A stretch of 64,000 bases of DNA, taken from NCBI GenBank assembly GCA_002360455.1, contig DEQQ01000098.1, forward strand, positions 1 to 64,000, read 5' to 3'. A model generated the notes under the pieces. That model had not been told where the DNA came from and made no database searches. It saw only the letters and a program-made list of their open reading frames with translations. Below are positions 44,048-51,891 of this stretch, piece by piece. Source of the stretch: Saprospiraceae bacterium UBA3362. Its GTDB lineage: Bacteria; Bacteroidota; Bacteroidia; Chitinophagales; Saprospiraceae. The position numbers and the translations under genes are program-made. Each line of letters starts with the position of its first letter. Positions within the stretch are counted from its first letter, which is position 1.

Positions 44048-44614
44048 CTATTTCCATGCAACCCATTTGTTTTCTTGAATGTAAATTCTGTATTCTTCTG
44101 TTTCTTCAATGATAGAATAAGATTCACCATTTTTAAAAATTTCTGACTTCTTCAATAAAGCCATTTCAAAACCGGTTAATTCCGCTGAGCCATTTCCGAT
44201 GTTATATTCAAAGAAAAAACCATTTTCTATTTCGCTAGTGACCACTATGGCCGGAGTCTCAAATGATTCATTGAGTAATTTTAGAATTTTTATAAATAAA
44301 TCCTTAATTCCTTTATTGTAAATTGTTTGTCTATTAATATTTTCAAGTACCTTGTCATATTCTATACAAAGCTCTAAAACGAACCATTCTTCATATAGAG
44401 CCAAATTTCTTATAAAAAAGTAAAATTCTAAGTTTGGTTCAAAAGGGAATATTACCTGAGAGACCCCATTACTATTCAGTTCGTCTTTGAAAATTTCTAG
44501 ATATTTTACTATCAACTCATTACGACTTAAAAATTGGTCAACCAAAAAATTAAACCGGGATAAACTGGCAGATTTATACGATTGGTAGAGTTCTATATTA
44601 ACAAGAGCTGACAT
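44048..44614 (-). CDS. Hypothetical protein, no recognised family
   Basis: 188 residues, no signal peptide or TM helix. Mixed alpha/beta with acidic and aromatic residues (FEPNLEFYFFIRNLALYEEW, GYN-like YNIGNGSAELTGFEMALL), ending RIYIQENKWVAWK. It stands alone in a gene-poor stretch between the two multi-hairpin islets, which fits an accessory gene. I cannot assign a function; an immunity- or defence-type small protein is only one possibility. Confidence 0.7.
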   Translation of the reverse strand: MSALVNIELYQSYKSASLSRFNFLVDQFLSRNELIVKYLEIFKDELNSNGVSQVIFPFEPNLEFYFFIRNLALYEEWFVLELCIEYDKVLENINRQTIYNKGIKDLFIKILKLLNESFETPAIVVTSEIENGFFFEYNIGNGSAELTGFEMALLKKSEIFKNGESYSIIEETEEYRIYIQENKWVAWK

Positions 44615-45129
44615 TTATAAACCTTGAAATAATAAATTTTGCATACGAAATTTTATTTGATTACTCGAAGCAATTTGTATATCATTATAGATAAAAACAT
44701 TAGATTTACTTTGGCAATTCTTAAAATTTGAAAATTCACAAATTCTTGTCATCAATCCAAATAATGGTATTGTTTAATTCGATTTAATACAAGACTTAGA
44801 GAAAGCAAATTTAAGAGACTTCTGATAATGATCATAACTAATTTGATTATTTTTGGAAATAGGAGACAAATTAGAAAGGGATATTCGTTGAAGTTTCATT
44901 GGATGAATAAAAAACTAATTTGGCAGAGAAATAATCAATAAAATTTATTGTCTCTCATATTGAACATGAGAGGCAATGGAGAATTGAAGACCCAACTATT
45001 CATGTCAGGCCGATGGTAGCGATCCTATAGAGGAAAGGGTTTTCAAATAAAAATTAATGAATTAAAAAATTTAGCTTATTTTTCTGCTTTGATCGTTGGA
45101 TAGAAAATAATCTACAAACAACCCATTGG
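44615..45129. other. Gene-free stretch before islet B
   Basis: About 515 AT-rich bases with no supportable gene or hairpin. Together with islet B it makes a 700-base non-coding region between divergent genes. Confidence 0.5.
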
Positions 45130-45182
45130 GTTACAAGCCCGAATTCTTGGGTTAATGAAGCGTTGTTTGGTAGTGCTGTTTT

Positions 45183-45280
45183 CTGTGAGGAGGCTGGAGG
45201 ATTCCGGCAAAGCCGGAAGTGCAAAGCACCGAGTGAATAACGAGTCCGTAAGACTCCGACCCTGCGAAGCAGGGACACAG
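45183..45280. repeat. GC-rich multi-hairpin islet B with four tandem stem-loops
   Basis: Four perfect hairpins in a row: TTCCGGC-AAA-GCCGGAA (45202-45218), GTGC-AAA-GCAC (45219-45229), GAGTC-CGTAA-GACTC (45242-45256) and CCCTGC-GAA-GCAGGG (45260-45274). They are enclosed by CTGTG (45183-45187) and CACAG (45276-45280). Both strands are open across it, giving spurious frames. It ends about 35 bases before the Tat-enzyme start. It is either a structured RNA leader or a dispersed intergenic repeat. Confidence 0.7.
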
Positions 45281-45316
45281 CCATGTTCAATATTGTTTTA
45301 TCTAAATTTTGCTGTT

Positions 45317-46609
45317 ATGCAACGCAGGACAATGCTCAAATGGGGAGGATTTACGGCCGGTGTAGGTCTTTTTACTCCGTCTAAAATCCTAGCTCAAATG
45401 GAAGAAAACTATGAATTTGAACAGAGACAAGTTGAGGCAATCAAATCGGATCCGACTCTGTCTGATGAGGAGTTTTGGAGAATGATCAGAATGGCTTACA
45501 CAAGTTCGCCCAACATTGTCAATCTGAATAATGGTGGAGTGGCCCCGAGCCCCAAAGTGGTGCAAGAGGCAGTGGAGTTTTATCAGCGCTTGTGCAATGA
45601 AGCACCTTCCTATTATATGTGGAGAATATTGGATCAAGGAAGAGAACCTCTGCGCAAAAGAATGGCATCTATAGCCGGCTGCAGTGAGGAAGAATTGGCA
45701 TTTCACAGGAACAGTTCTGAGGCATTGGAAACCATCATATTTGGACTTAGATTGAAGGCAGGAGATGAGGTCATTCTTACCAAGCAGGATTATCCCAACA
45801 TGATCAATGCATGGAAGCAAAGGGCGCATCGAGATGGAATAGAATTGAAATGGCTCAATTTTGAGTTTCCTATTGAAGATGATGAAATGATAGTAAAACA
45901 ATTTCAAAATGCGATCAGTCCAAAAACAAAAATCATTCACATTACACACATGATCAATTGGGTGGGTCAGGTATTGCCGGCTCGAAAAATTGCTGATGTT
46001 GCGCATGCAAGAGGTATAGAAGTGGTCCTTGATGCTGCACACAGTTTTGCTCATATCCCTTATAAAATTCGTGATTTGGATTGTGATTATTTTGGGACCA
46101 GTTTGCACAAATGGTTGAGCGCACCGATTGGAACAGGATTGCTTTATGTCAAAAAAGAAAAAATAAAACAGTTGTACCCTTTGTTGGCTGGAGGAGACGC
46201 AGAATCTTCTGATATAAGAAAGTTTGAGAATCTGGGGACGAGATCCTTTGCTCTGGAGCAGGCTATAGGACAGGCAATTGATTTTTTTGATTTGATAGGA
46301 GCAGAAAGAAAATTTGACCGATTATGTTCACTGAAGGAGCGATGGGTAAATCAGGTAAAATCTCATCCTAAAGTAAAAATCCATAGTCCGCAGAATAGAA
46401 ATTATACCGGAGCTATTGGTAATGTTTCTATTGAAGGTTCTTCGCCGGAGTCGTTGGCAGATTTTTTATTCAATGAATATAAAATTCATACGGTGGCAAT
46501 TAACTGGGAAAATATCCATGGTGTCCGCATCACTCCCAATGTGTACAGTTCTATGCAAGAGATGGATTTGTTGGCCTCTGCTCTATTAAAATTTTGCAAC
46601 AAATCATAA
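45317..46609 (+). CDS. Tat-exported class V aminotransferase-fold (isopenicillin-epimerase-like) PLP enzyme
   Basis: 430 residues from the ATG at 45317. N-terminal Tat signal MQRRTMLKWGGFTAG with twin Arg, cut before Gln (KILAQ). PLP-fold marks: LNNGGVAPSPKVV, FHRNSSEALETIIFGL, HITHMINWVGQVLP, VVLDAAHSFAHIPY and the PLP lysine K265 in SLHKWLSAPIGTG. It would act folded, with PLP bound, in the periplasm. The substrate is unknown. The open frame extends 54 codons upstream through islet B, but those codons encode the hairpins and would bury the Tat signal. Confidence 0.93.
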   Translation: MQRRTMLKWGGFTAGVGLFTPSKILAQMEENYEFEQRQVEAIKSDPTLSDEEFWRMIRMAYTSSPNIVNLNNGGVAPSPKVVQEAVEFYQRLCNEAPSYYMWRILDQGREPLRKRMASIAGCSEEELAFHRNSSEALETIIFGLRLKAGDEVILTKQDYPNMINAWKQRAHRDGIELKWLNFEFPIEDDEMIVKQFQNAISPKTKIIHITHMINWVGQVLPARKIADVAHARGIEVVLDAAHSFAHIPYKIRDLDCDYFGTSLHKWLSAPIGTGLLYVKKEKIKQLYPLLAGGDAESSDIRKFENLGTRSFALEQAIGQAIDFFDLIGAERKFDRLCSLKERWVNQVKSHPKVKIHSPQNRNYTGAIGNVSIEGSSPESLADFLFNEYKIHTVAINWENIHGVRITPNVYSSMQEMDLLASALLKFCNKS

Positions 46610-46670
46610 GTAAACAATAGAGGTTTATTTTTTATTATTTAAAAATGGACTTCAATCAATTCTATTGACT

Positions 46671-47858
46671 ATGCATTTTATTTTATATCATCAAACACAA
46701 ATTACAAAACGTTTTTGGCCATTGACGAGAACAAGATCTGTTTCGGACCTTAGGATAGGAATAGACAGTATTTCGGACAAATGGAGGCGATATCTACAAT
46801 GTAATGTTGAACAATATTGTGATGACGATCTGAAATTAGTTTATCATTGCTCCATTGAAAGCGATAATGTTATTGTAGCCGGCCATGTGCTGCCTACAAA
46901 GGAATTGTGTGCGCAGATTGCGAAACTTAGCTTAAATACAAGCTTGACTTTTCATGGTAAGCAGTTGGCGTGGAGATTGGACTCTGAAAATGCAGTTCGA
47001 TTGTTTGAATCCGGTCAATGCAGTGGCATTGGAGAGCAAGCCTTTCAAGATTGTGTGGTGCTTGAGGGTCCATGGAATCTTTTTCAGTGGAATGAAAAAA
47101 TACTTTGTGAAGACTTTAATGATTTGGTGATGGAAACTAATGCTCCATCAAACTCCAACAGAATTTTAGGAAAGACAATTTATGTGGCGCCAACCGCAAA
47201 AGTAGAATGCAGTATCCTGAATGCAGAAGCTGGTCCAATCTACATAGATGATCATGCAGAAATAATGGAAGGGAGTATGATTAGAGGGCCATTTTATCTT
47301 GGAAAAAATGCGCAACTAAAAATGGGTGCTAAAGTCTATGGTGCAACATCTATAGGTCCGGGTTGTAAAGTAGGAGGAGAGGTGAGCAATTCTATTTTTC
47401 AGGCCAACTCAAATAAAGCTCACGATGGATTTGTAGGAAACTCATTAATAGGAGAATGGTGTAATCTTGGAGCAGACAGTAATACTTCCAATTTAAAAAA
47501 TAATTATGATGAGGTAAAAGTTTGGAGTTACTTAGAAAATCGGTTTATCAAAACAGGTACAATTTTTTGTGGACTGACAATGGGAGATCATGCCAAGTGT
47601 GGAATCAATACGATGTTCAATACAGGAACAGTGGTGGGAGTAGGAGCAAATGTTTTTGGAGATGGATTTCCTAGGCAGTTTATTCCGGATTTTGCCTGGG
47701 GAGGTGCAGCCGGTTTTAGTACTTTTTTGTTTGAGAAATTTGTGCAGACTGCGAGAACGGTTATGAGCAGGAGAAAACAAGAACTCTCGGATCAAGCTGT
47801 AGATTTGCTAAAACAAATTTATCATTCGACCAAGCAATTTCGCTCATGGGAAGAGTAA
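46671..47858 (+). CDS. GlmU-like sugar nucleotidyltransferase/acyltransferase
   Basis: 395 residues from the ATG at 46671. The N-terminus FILYHQTQITKRFWPLTRTR and the RIGIDSISDKW pattern match the GlmU-like family found in Bacteroidota, thought to make UDP-sugars for envelope glycans. The C-terminal half is a left-handed beta-helix of hexapeptide repeats (IYVAPTAKVECSILN, GPIYIDDHAEIMEGSMIRGP, GTIFCGLTMGDHAKCGINTM). The classical GlmU LxxGxGTRM loop is absent, as usual for this family. It overlaps the next gene by 13 bases. Confidence 0.9.
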   Translation: MHFILYHQTQITKRFWPLTRTRSVSDLRIGIDSISDKWRRYLQCNVEQYCDDDLKLVYHCSIESDNVIVAGHVLPTKELCAQIAKLSLNTSLTFHGKQLAWRLDSENAVRLFESGQCSGIGEQAFQDCVVLEGPWNLFQWNEKILCEDFNDLVMETNAPSNSNRILGKTIYVAPTAKVECSILNAEAGPIYIDDHAEIMEGSMIRGPFYLGKNAQLKMGAKVYGATSIGPGCKVGGEVSNSIFQANSNKAHDGFVGNSLIGEWCNLGADSNTSNLKNNYDEVKVWSYLENRFIKTGTIFCGLTMGDHAKCGINTMFNTGTVVGVGANVFGDGFPRQFIPDFAWGGAAGFSTFLFEKFVQTARTVMSRRKQELSDQAVDLLKQIYHSTKQFRSWEE

Positions 47859-48526
47859 GTGTATGGCAGAAGTGGAGATCCTATTTTACTGAAGTATCTC
47901 TCATGAAGACGGCGAGCGAATTAAATCCAAACTTAGAATTAAAATTGGTTAAGGGGCAGTTTCAGTTGTGTACAGAAAATGCGATATATTCTTATGGATT
48001 GAAATACGATAATTTTGATTCAGCCTTTGAGCTTATTCCATGGTCGACTCTTGCGGTAAAGAAAGCTTTGGTACTGGGACTTGGCACGGGCTCAATAATG
48101 GAATTAATAGAGAGAAAATACAAGCAAATGATCGAATTTGATTGTGTAGAATATGACCGAGAAGTTATAACGATTTTTGACGAGTGGGTTAAACCAAAAT
48201 TGAGTTCAAAGATTCTATTGATTCAAGAAGATGCCTTCGATTTTTGTAAACAAAATAAAAAAAAATATGACCTTATCTGTGTAGATTTATTTTTAGACAG
48301 TTGGGTTCCTGATCAATTTGAAACGATAGAATTTTTAGAATTTTTAAAATCACAATTAAATCCGGAAGCCATATTAATATTCAATCGATTGGCAGATCGA
48401 GAGAATGAATTGAAAAAAAATGAATTTTTTGTAAGGACAAAATTTTCAAAAGTGTTTACACAATATGATATTTTAAAGTTGGATACAAATTGGATGTTTT
48501 TTAATAGAACCTTAAAAAAGAATTAA
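47846..48526 (+). CDS. Spermidine synthase-like SAM-binding methyltransferase
   Basis: 226 residues. Rossmann fold with the SAM or decarboxy-SAM loop ALVLGLGTGSIMELI, followed by the acidic EYDREVITIF and the DAFDF and DLICVDLFLD strands, like spermidine-synthase-type proteins. The two-Asp polyamine site is not clear, so a methyltransferase of another kind is as likely. Its first 13 bases overlap the GlmU-like gene, which implies coupled translation. Confidence 0.85.
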   Translation: MGRVSVWQKWRSYFTEVSLMKTASELNPNLELKLVKGQFQLCTENAIYSYGLKYDNFDSAFELIPWSTLAVKKALVLGLGTGSIMELIERKYKQMIEFDCVEYDREVITIFDEWVKPKLSSKILLIQEDAFDFCKQNKKKYDLICVDLFLDSWVPDQFETIEFLEFLKSQLNPEAILIFNRLADRENELKKNEFFVRTKFSKVFTQYDILKLDTNWMFFNRTLKKN

Positions 48527-48564
48527 GAACTGCATTAAATACAAAATCAATAAAAAAAATAAAT

Positions 48565-49671
48565 ATGAAATATTTCTTTCTAGGACTAATCCTTTGGACA
48601 ATTGGATTGCAATCTCAAACAATTACAGGTAAAATAGTGCATGATGGATTGAACAGAGATTATAGATTATACATTCCAAAAAATTTCCATAGCAATAAAT
48701 CATATCCTCTTATAGTCAATTTGCATGGATTTACTTCCAATGCCCAACAACAAGAAATCTATGGAGATTTTAGAAGTATTGCAGATACTGCAGGCTTTCT
48801 AATTGTTCATCCCAATGGAACGACAACAAGTCCACTCAATCAAAGTTTTTGGAACGTTGGTTTTTTTCCCAGCACAGTAGATGATGTCGGTTTTATCAAT
48901 AAGTTAATCGATAGTTTGAGCCTGAGCTATCCTATTGATAAGAACAGGATCTATGCAACCGGAATGTCCAATGGTGGATTTATGAGTTATAAACTTGCCT
49001 GCGAGTCTGATAAATTTGCGGCGATAGCTTCTGTTACAGGAAGTATGGTAGCGGCTGAGAAATTATTGTGCAAACGGAAATCACCAATACCGGTGATGGA
49101 GATTCATGGAACCGCAGACGGAATAGTACCCTATACAGGTACACAGCAGTTTTTATCTATTGATGAAGTTTTAAATTTTTGGAAAGAAATTAATAAAACA
49201 GAGTCCGGAGCCCAAGTAATAAAAATTTTGGATATTTCTTCCTCTGATGGTGCAACGGCAGAGCATATTATTTTTCATGCCAAAGACTCTTATGCTCCTG
49301 TTGAACATTTTAAAATTAATAATGGCGGACACACTTGGCCGGGTGCAGTAATAAACGTCGGGACAACCTGTCAAGATATTTCGGCAAGTTTAGAAATATG
49401 GAAGTTTTTTTCAAGATTCAGACTTAATTCTATTAGTTCTAATGAAAAAGTTTACACTACGGAGGCCAAGATGTATTTTTCGGCGGAAAGCAATGAGCTA
49501 ATTTTAGCTGGTTCTGTTCCGTCAGAACTCATTATTATGGACTTATCAGGCAGAGTGCTGTATTCAAAATGGATTTCAAAAGAATTGGAATCCGTAAATT
49601 TAACGAGCATAAATTCAGGACTGTATTTGGCAAAGTTGAATCGAACGCTTGTGAAGTTTGTTAAATACTAA
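48565..49671 (+). CDS. T9SS-secreted esterase (PHB depolymerase/LpqC-like)
   Basis: 368 residues. Signal peptide cut before Gln (IGLQSQTITG). Alpha/beta hydrolase with the family's pattern: LIVNLHGFTSNAQQQ oxyanion region, nucleophile S135 in GMSNGGFMSYKLA, D185 in HGTADGIVPY and H256 in NNGGHTWPG. The last 80 residues are a T9SS type A sorting domain (YFSAESNELI, LIIMDLSGRVLY, SGLYLAKL). It is probably secreted or cell-surface, cutting polyester or feruloyl-type esters; the substrate is not known. Confidence 0.93.
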   Translation: MKYFFLGLILWTIGLQSQTITGKIVHDGLNRDYRLYIPKNFHSNKSYPLIVNLHGFTSNAQQQEIYGDFRSIADTAGFLIVHPNGTTTSPLNQSFWNVGFFPSTVDDVGFINKLIDSLSLSYPIDKNRIYATGMSNGGFMSYKLACESDKFAAIASVTGSMVAAEKLLCKRKSPIPVMEIHGTADGIVPYTGTQQFLSIDEVLNFWKEINKTESGAQVIKILDISSSDGATAEHIIFHAKDSYAPVEHFKINNGGHTWPGAVINVGTTCQDISASLEIWKFFSRFRLNSISSNEKVYTTEAKMYFSAESNELILAGSVPSELIIMDLSGRVLYSKWISKELESVNLTSINSGLYLAKLNRTLVKFVKY

Positions 49672-49726
49672 AAGGGGATGAGTTTTTAGAATTAAAAGTT
49701 AAAGAAATAAGTGCAACAAGTTTAAT

Positions 49727-50221
49727 ATGAAACTATTATTTTATATGTTTATTACTGCAGGATTTATTTTTACATCCTGTCAAAATTCAGACTCTGAAAA
49801 GAAAGAATTCAATATTTCAGAAGTGCAGGCCTATATCGAACGTATGAACAAGAATTACAACGAACGATTTAAAGTGAATGAGGTAAAAATTACAGGACAA
49901 AAATATACTAAAGATGCTGCTATATTTCCTCCTAATGACAATAAGATTATTGGGATCCCAGCAATCACTTATTATTATTATAACGAAGGTAAAAACTTAG
50001 ACTTAAAAGTCGAATTTGAACGAGTAAAGGTGACAGGAGATCAGGAAATGGTGGTCGAAGAAGGAGAGTATATTTTAAGAGGAAAGCTGGATCAACTGTT
50101 GGATAAAGGTAAATATCTGGTCCTATGGAAAAAGGAAAATGACAGCTGGAAAATGTGGCGTGAAATCTGGAATAGCAGTGAGCCCGCAGAAATTGAAGAA
50201 GATCCAAAAACGACAGAGTAG
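49727..50221 (+). CDS. Small lipoprotein with NTF2-like (DUF4440-type) fold
   Basis: 164 residues. Signal peptide with lipobox FTSC (Cys18). The mature part has the NTF2-like pattern of helices then a curved sheet: AYIERMNKNYNERFKVNEVK, MVVEEGEYILRG and GKYLVLWKKENDSWKMWREI, typical of DUF4440/SnoaL-like proteins. No catalytic residues can be pinned. It ends only 19 bases from the convergent gltX stop. Confidence 0.82.
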   Translation: MKLLFYMFITAGFIFTSCQNSDSEKKEFNISEVQAYIERMNKNYNERFKVNEVKITGQKYTKDAAIFPPNDNKIIGIPAITYYYYNEGKNLDLKVEFERVKVTGDQEMVVEEGEYILRGKLDQLLDKGKYLVLWKKENDSWKMWREIWNSSEPAEIEEDPKTTE

Positions 50222-50240
50222 AAAAAGAGGAAATCTTTTT

Positions 50241-51764
50241 TTATGAATTGGCCTTAGCCAAAAATCGTTGTATTCTATTTACCAGGAGTTCTTTGCCACA
50301 GGCCATCATCATTGCATAAATGTCCGGTCCCATTGGAGTTCCTGACATCATCACTCTCAAACTTGGCAAAACCTCTCCAGGTTTTAGCTTGTTTTTTTGC
50401 ATGAAATTCTGTAGAACTTGTTCTAAGGACTGAGCTGTAAAATCATCAAGCATTTGGATTTCACCTTCAAGCTCAACATAAGCAGGAATATGTTCCGGCT
50501 TCCATTTTTTATTCATAAAATCCTCATTGTACTGGATTTGATCTGTAAAAAGATATTTGGATTGACTCCAAAGATCATTTACATAAGTCGACCTAGTTTG
50601 ATAAAGTGAACAAATGCTTGTAATCTGTTCGTCTGTCAAATTTATCAAATCTTTTTCAGCAGAAGACCTAATATAAGGTTTCAATTGATCCGCTGTGGCA
50701 TGTTGTATATAATGAGAATTAAACCACTTAGCCTTATCATAGTCGAACCTTGCACCCGCTTTTACAATATTTTCTTTTTTAAATTCATTAATTAATTCCG
50801 GAAGTGAGAATATCTCTTGCTCAGTACCCGGATTCCAACCTAAAAATGCCAAAAAATTGAGTAGGGCTTCAGGCATAAAGCCTTCCTCCCTAAATCCATG
50901 AATATATTCTCCATTCTCCATCTGCCAAGAAATCGGAAAAACAGGAAATCCAAATTGAGCACCATCTCTTTTGGACAACTTTCCGTTCCCTTCCGGTTTT
51001 AAAATGAGCGGAAGATGTGAAAATTCAGGCATTTCATTTTCCCATCCAAAATAACGGTAAAGTAAAACATGATGCGCAGTGCTGCTCAGCCATTCTTCTC
51101 CACGAATGACATGAGTAATTTTCATAAGTCGGTCATCAATAACATTGGCCATATGGTACGTTGGCATCCCGTCTGATTTTATCAGAACTTTATCATCCAA
51201 TTCTTGTGTGGCAAAAGACACATGCCCTCTTACGGTATCATGAATTTCTACAGTTTCTCCTTCAGGAACTTTGAGTCTAATTACATAGGCTATACCTTGG
51301 TGAAATAAATTCTGCACCTCATCCGGAGATAAGCTTAGACTGTTTTTCATCTCGGCTCGTGTATTGTAGTCATATTTTACAACATCAGATTCTTGTTTTG
51401 CTAAACGTTGTTTCATCGCTTCAATTTCTTCTGCTGTATCGAAAGCATAATATGCAAAACCTCTTTCCACCAATTGCTTTGCGTAGTCCAAATAAATGGC
51501 TTTTCGTTCGGACTGTCTGTAAGGCCCATATTCTCCTCCGAATCCGGGCCCTTCATCGGGAATGAGACCTAACCAATTCAAAGATCTGATAATATAATCC
51601 TCTGCTCCAGGGACATAACGGGTTTGGTCAGTGTCTTCTATTCGAAGAATAAACACACCGCCCAACTGCCTGGCCAATAAATAATTATAAAGTGCAGTAC
51701 GTATTCCTCCAATATGCAAAGCTCCTGTTGGACTAGGTGCAAATCTTAATCTGACTTGTTTCAT
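50241..51764 (-). CDS. gltX: Glutamyl-tRNA synthetase
   Basis: Class I synthetase charging tRNA-Glu. HIGH motif in PSPTGALHIGGIRTALYNYL (residues 17-20); IEDTDQTRYV; the class signature KLSKRDGAQFG near 258; C-terminal helical anticodon region. 507 residues is normal. It has no neighbour on its strand within the likely transcript. Confidence 0.97.
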   Translation of the reverse strand: MKQVRLRFAPSPTGALHIGGIRTALYNYLLARQLGGVFILRIEDTDQTRYVPGAEDYIIRSLNWLGLIPDEGPGFGGEYGPYRQSERKAIYLDYAKQLVERGFAYYAFDTAEEIEAMKQRLAKQESDVVKYDYNTRAEMKNSLSLSPDEVQNLFHQGIAYVIRLKVPEGETVEIHDTVRGHVSFATQELDDKVLIKSDGMPTYHMANVIDDRLMKITHVIRGEEWLSSTAHHVLLYRYFGWENEMPEFSHLPLILKPEGNGKLSKRDGAQFGFPVFPISWQMENGEYIHGFREEGFMPEALLNFLAFLGWNPGTEQEIFSLPELINEFKKENIVKAGARFDYDKAKWFNSHYIQHATADQLKPYIRSSAEKDLINLTDEQITSICSLYQTRSTYVNDLWSQSKYLFTDQIQYNEDFMNKKWKPEHIPAYVELEGEIQMLDDFTAQSLEQVLQNFMQKNKLKPGEVLPSLRVMMSGTPMGPDIYAMMMACGKELLVNRIQRFLAKANS

Positions 51765-51837
51765 TTTTTAATATCTGGATAAAAGACCCTAACAAAATAA
51801 TTTAAATGAAAAAATGTTTTGTAGATCTAAAAATAAA

Positions 51838-51873
51838 CGCGCATTAATTGATTTTGAATTTTATTAATGCGCG
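51838..51873 (-). terminator. Rho-independent terminator after the M3 peptidase gene
   Basis: CGCGCATTAAT / ATTAATGCGCG, 11-bp perfect stem with a 14-base loop; read on the minus strand it is followed by TTTATTTTTA. It lies just past the M3 peptidase stop. Confidence 0.88.
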
Positions 51874-51891
51874 CAAATAAAAAATACGAGA

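Noticed and set aside
42094..45280. The two islets as direct copies of one repeat
   Set aside because: They share style (adjacent GC stems) but no aligned sequence, so I do not call them the same element.
45054..45290. Minus-strand 78-codon frame
   Set aside because: It reads through islet B; its composition follows the hairpins, and no start or homologue supports it.
45389..46108. Minus-strand open frame of 239 codons
   Set aside because: It is the antisense shadow of the Tat-exported PLP enzyme; Cys- and His-rich with no family signal, while the plus frame has clear motifs.
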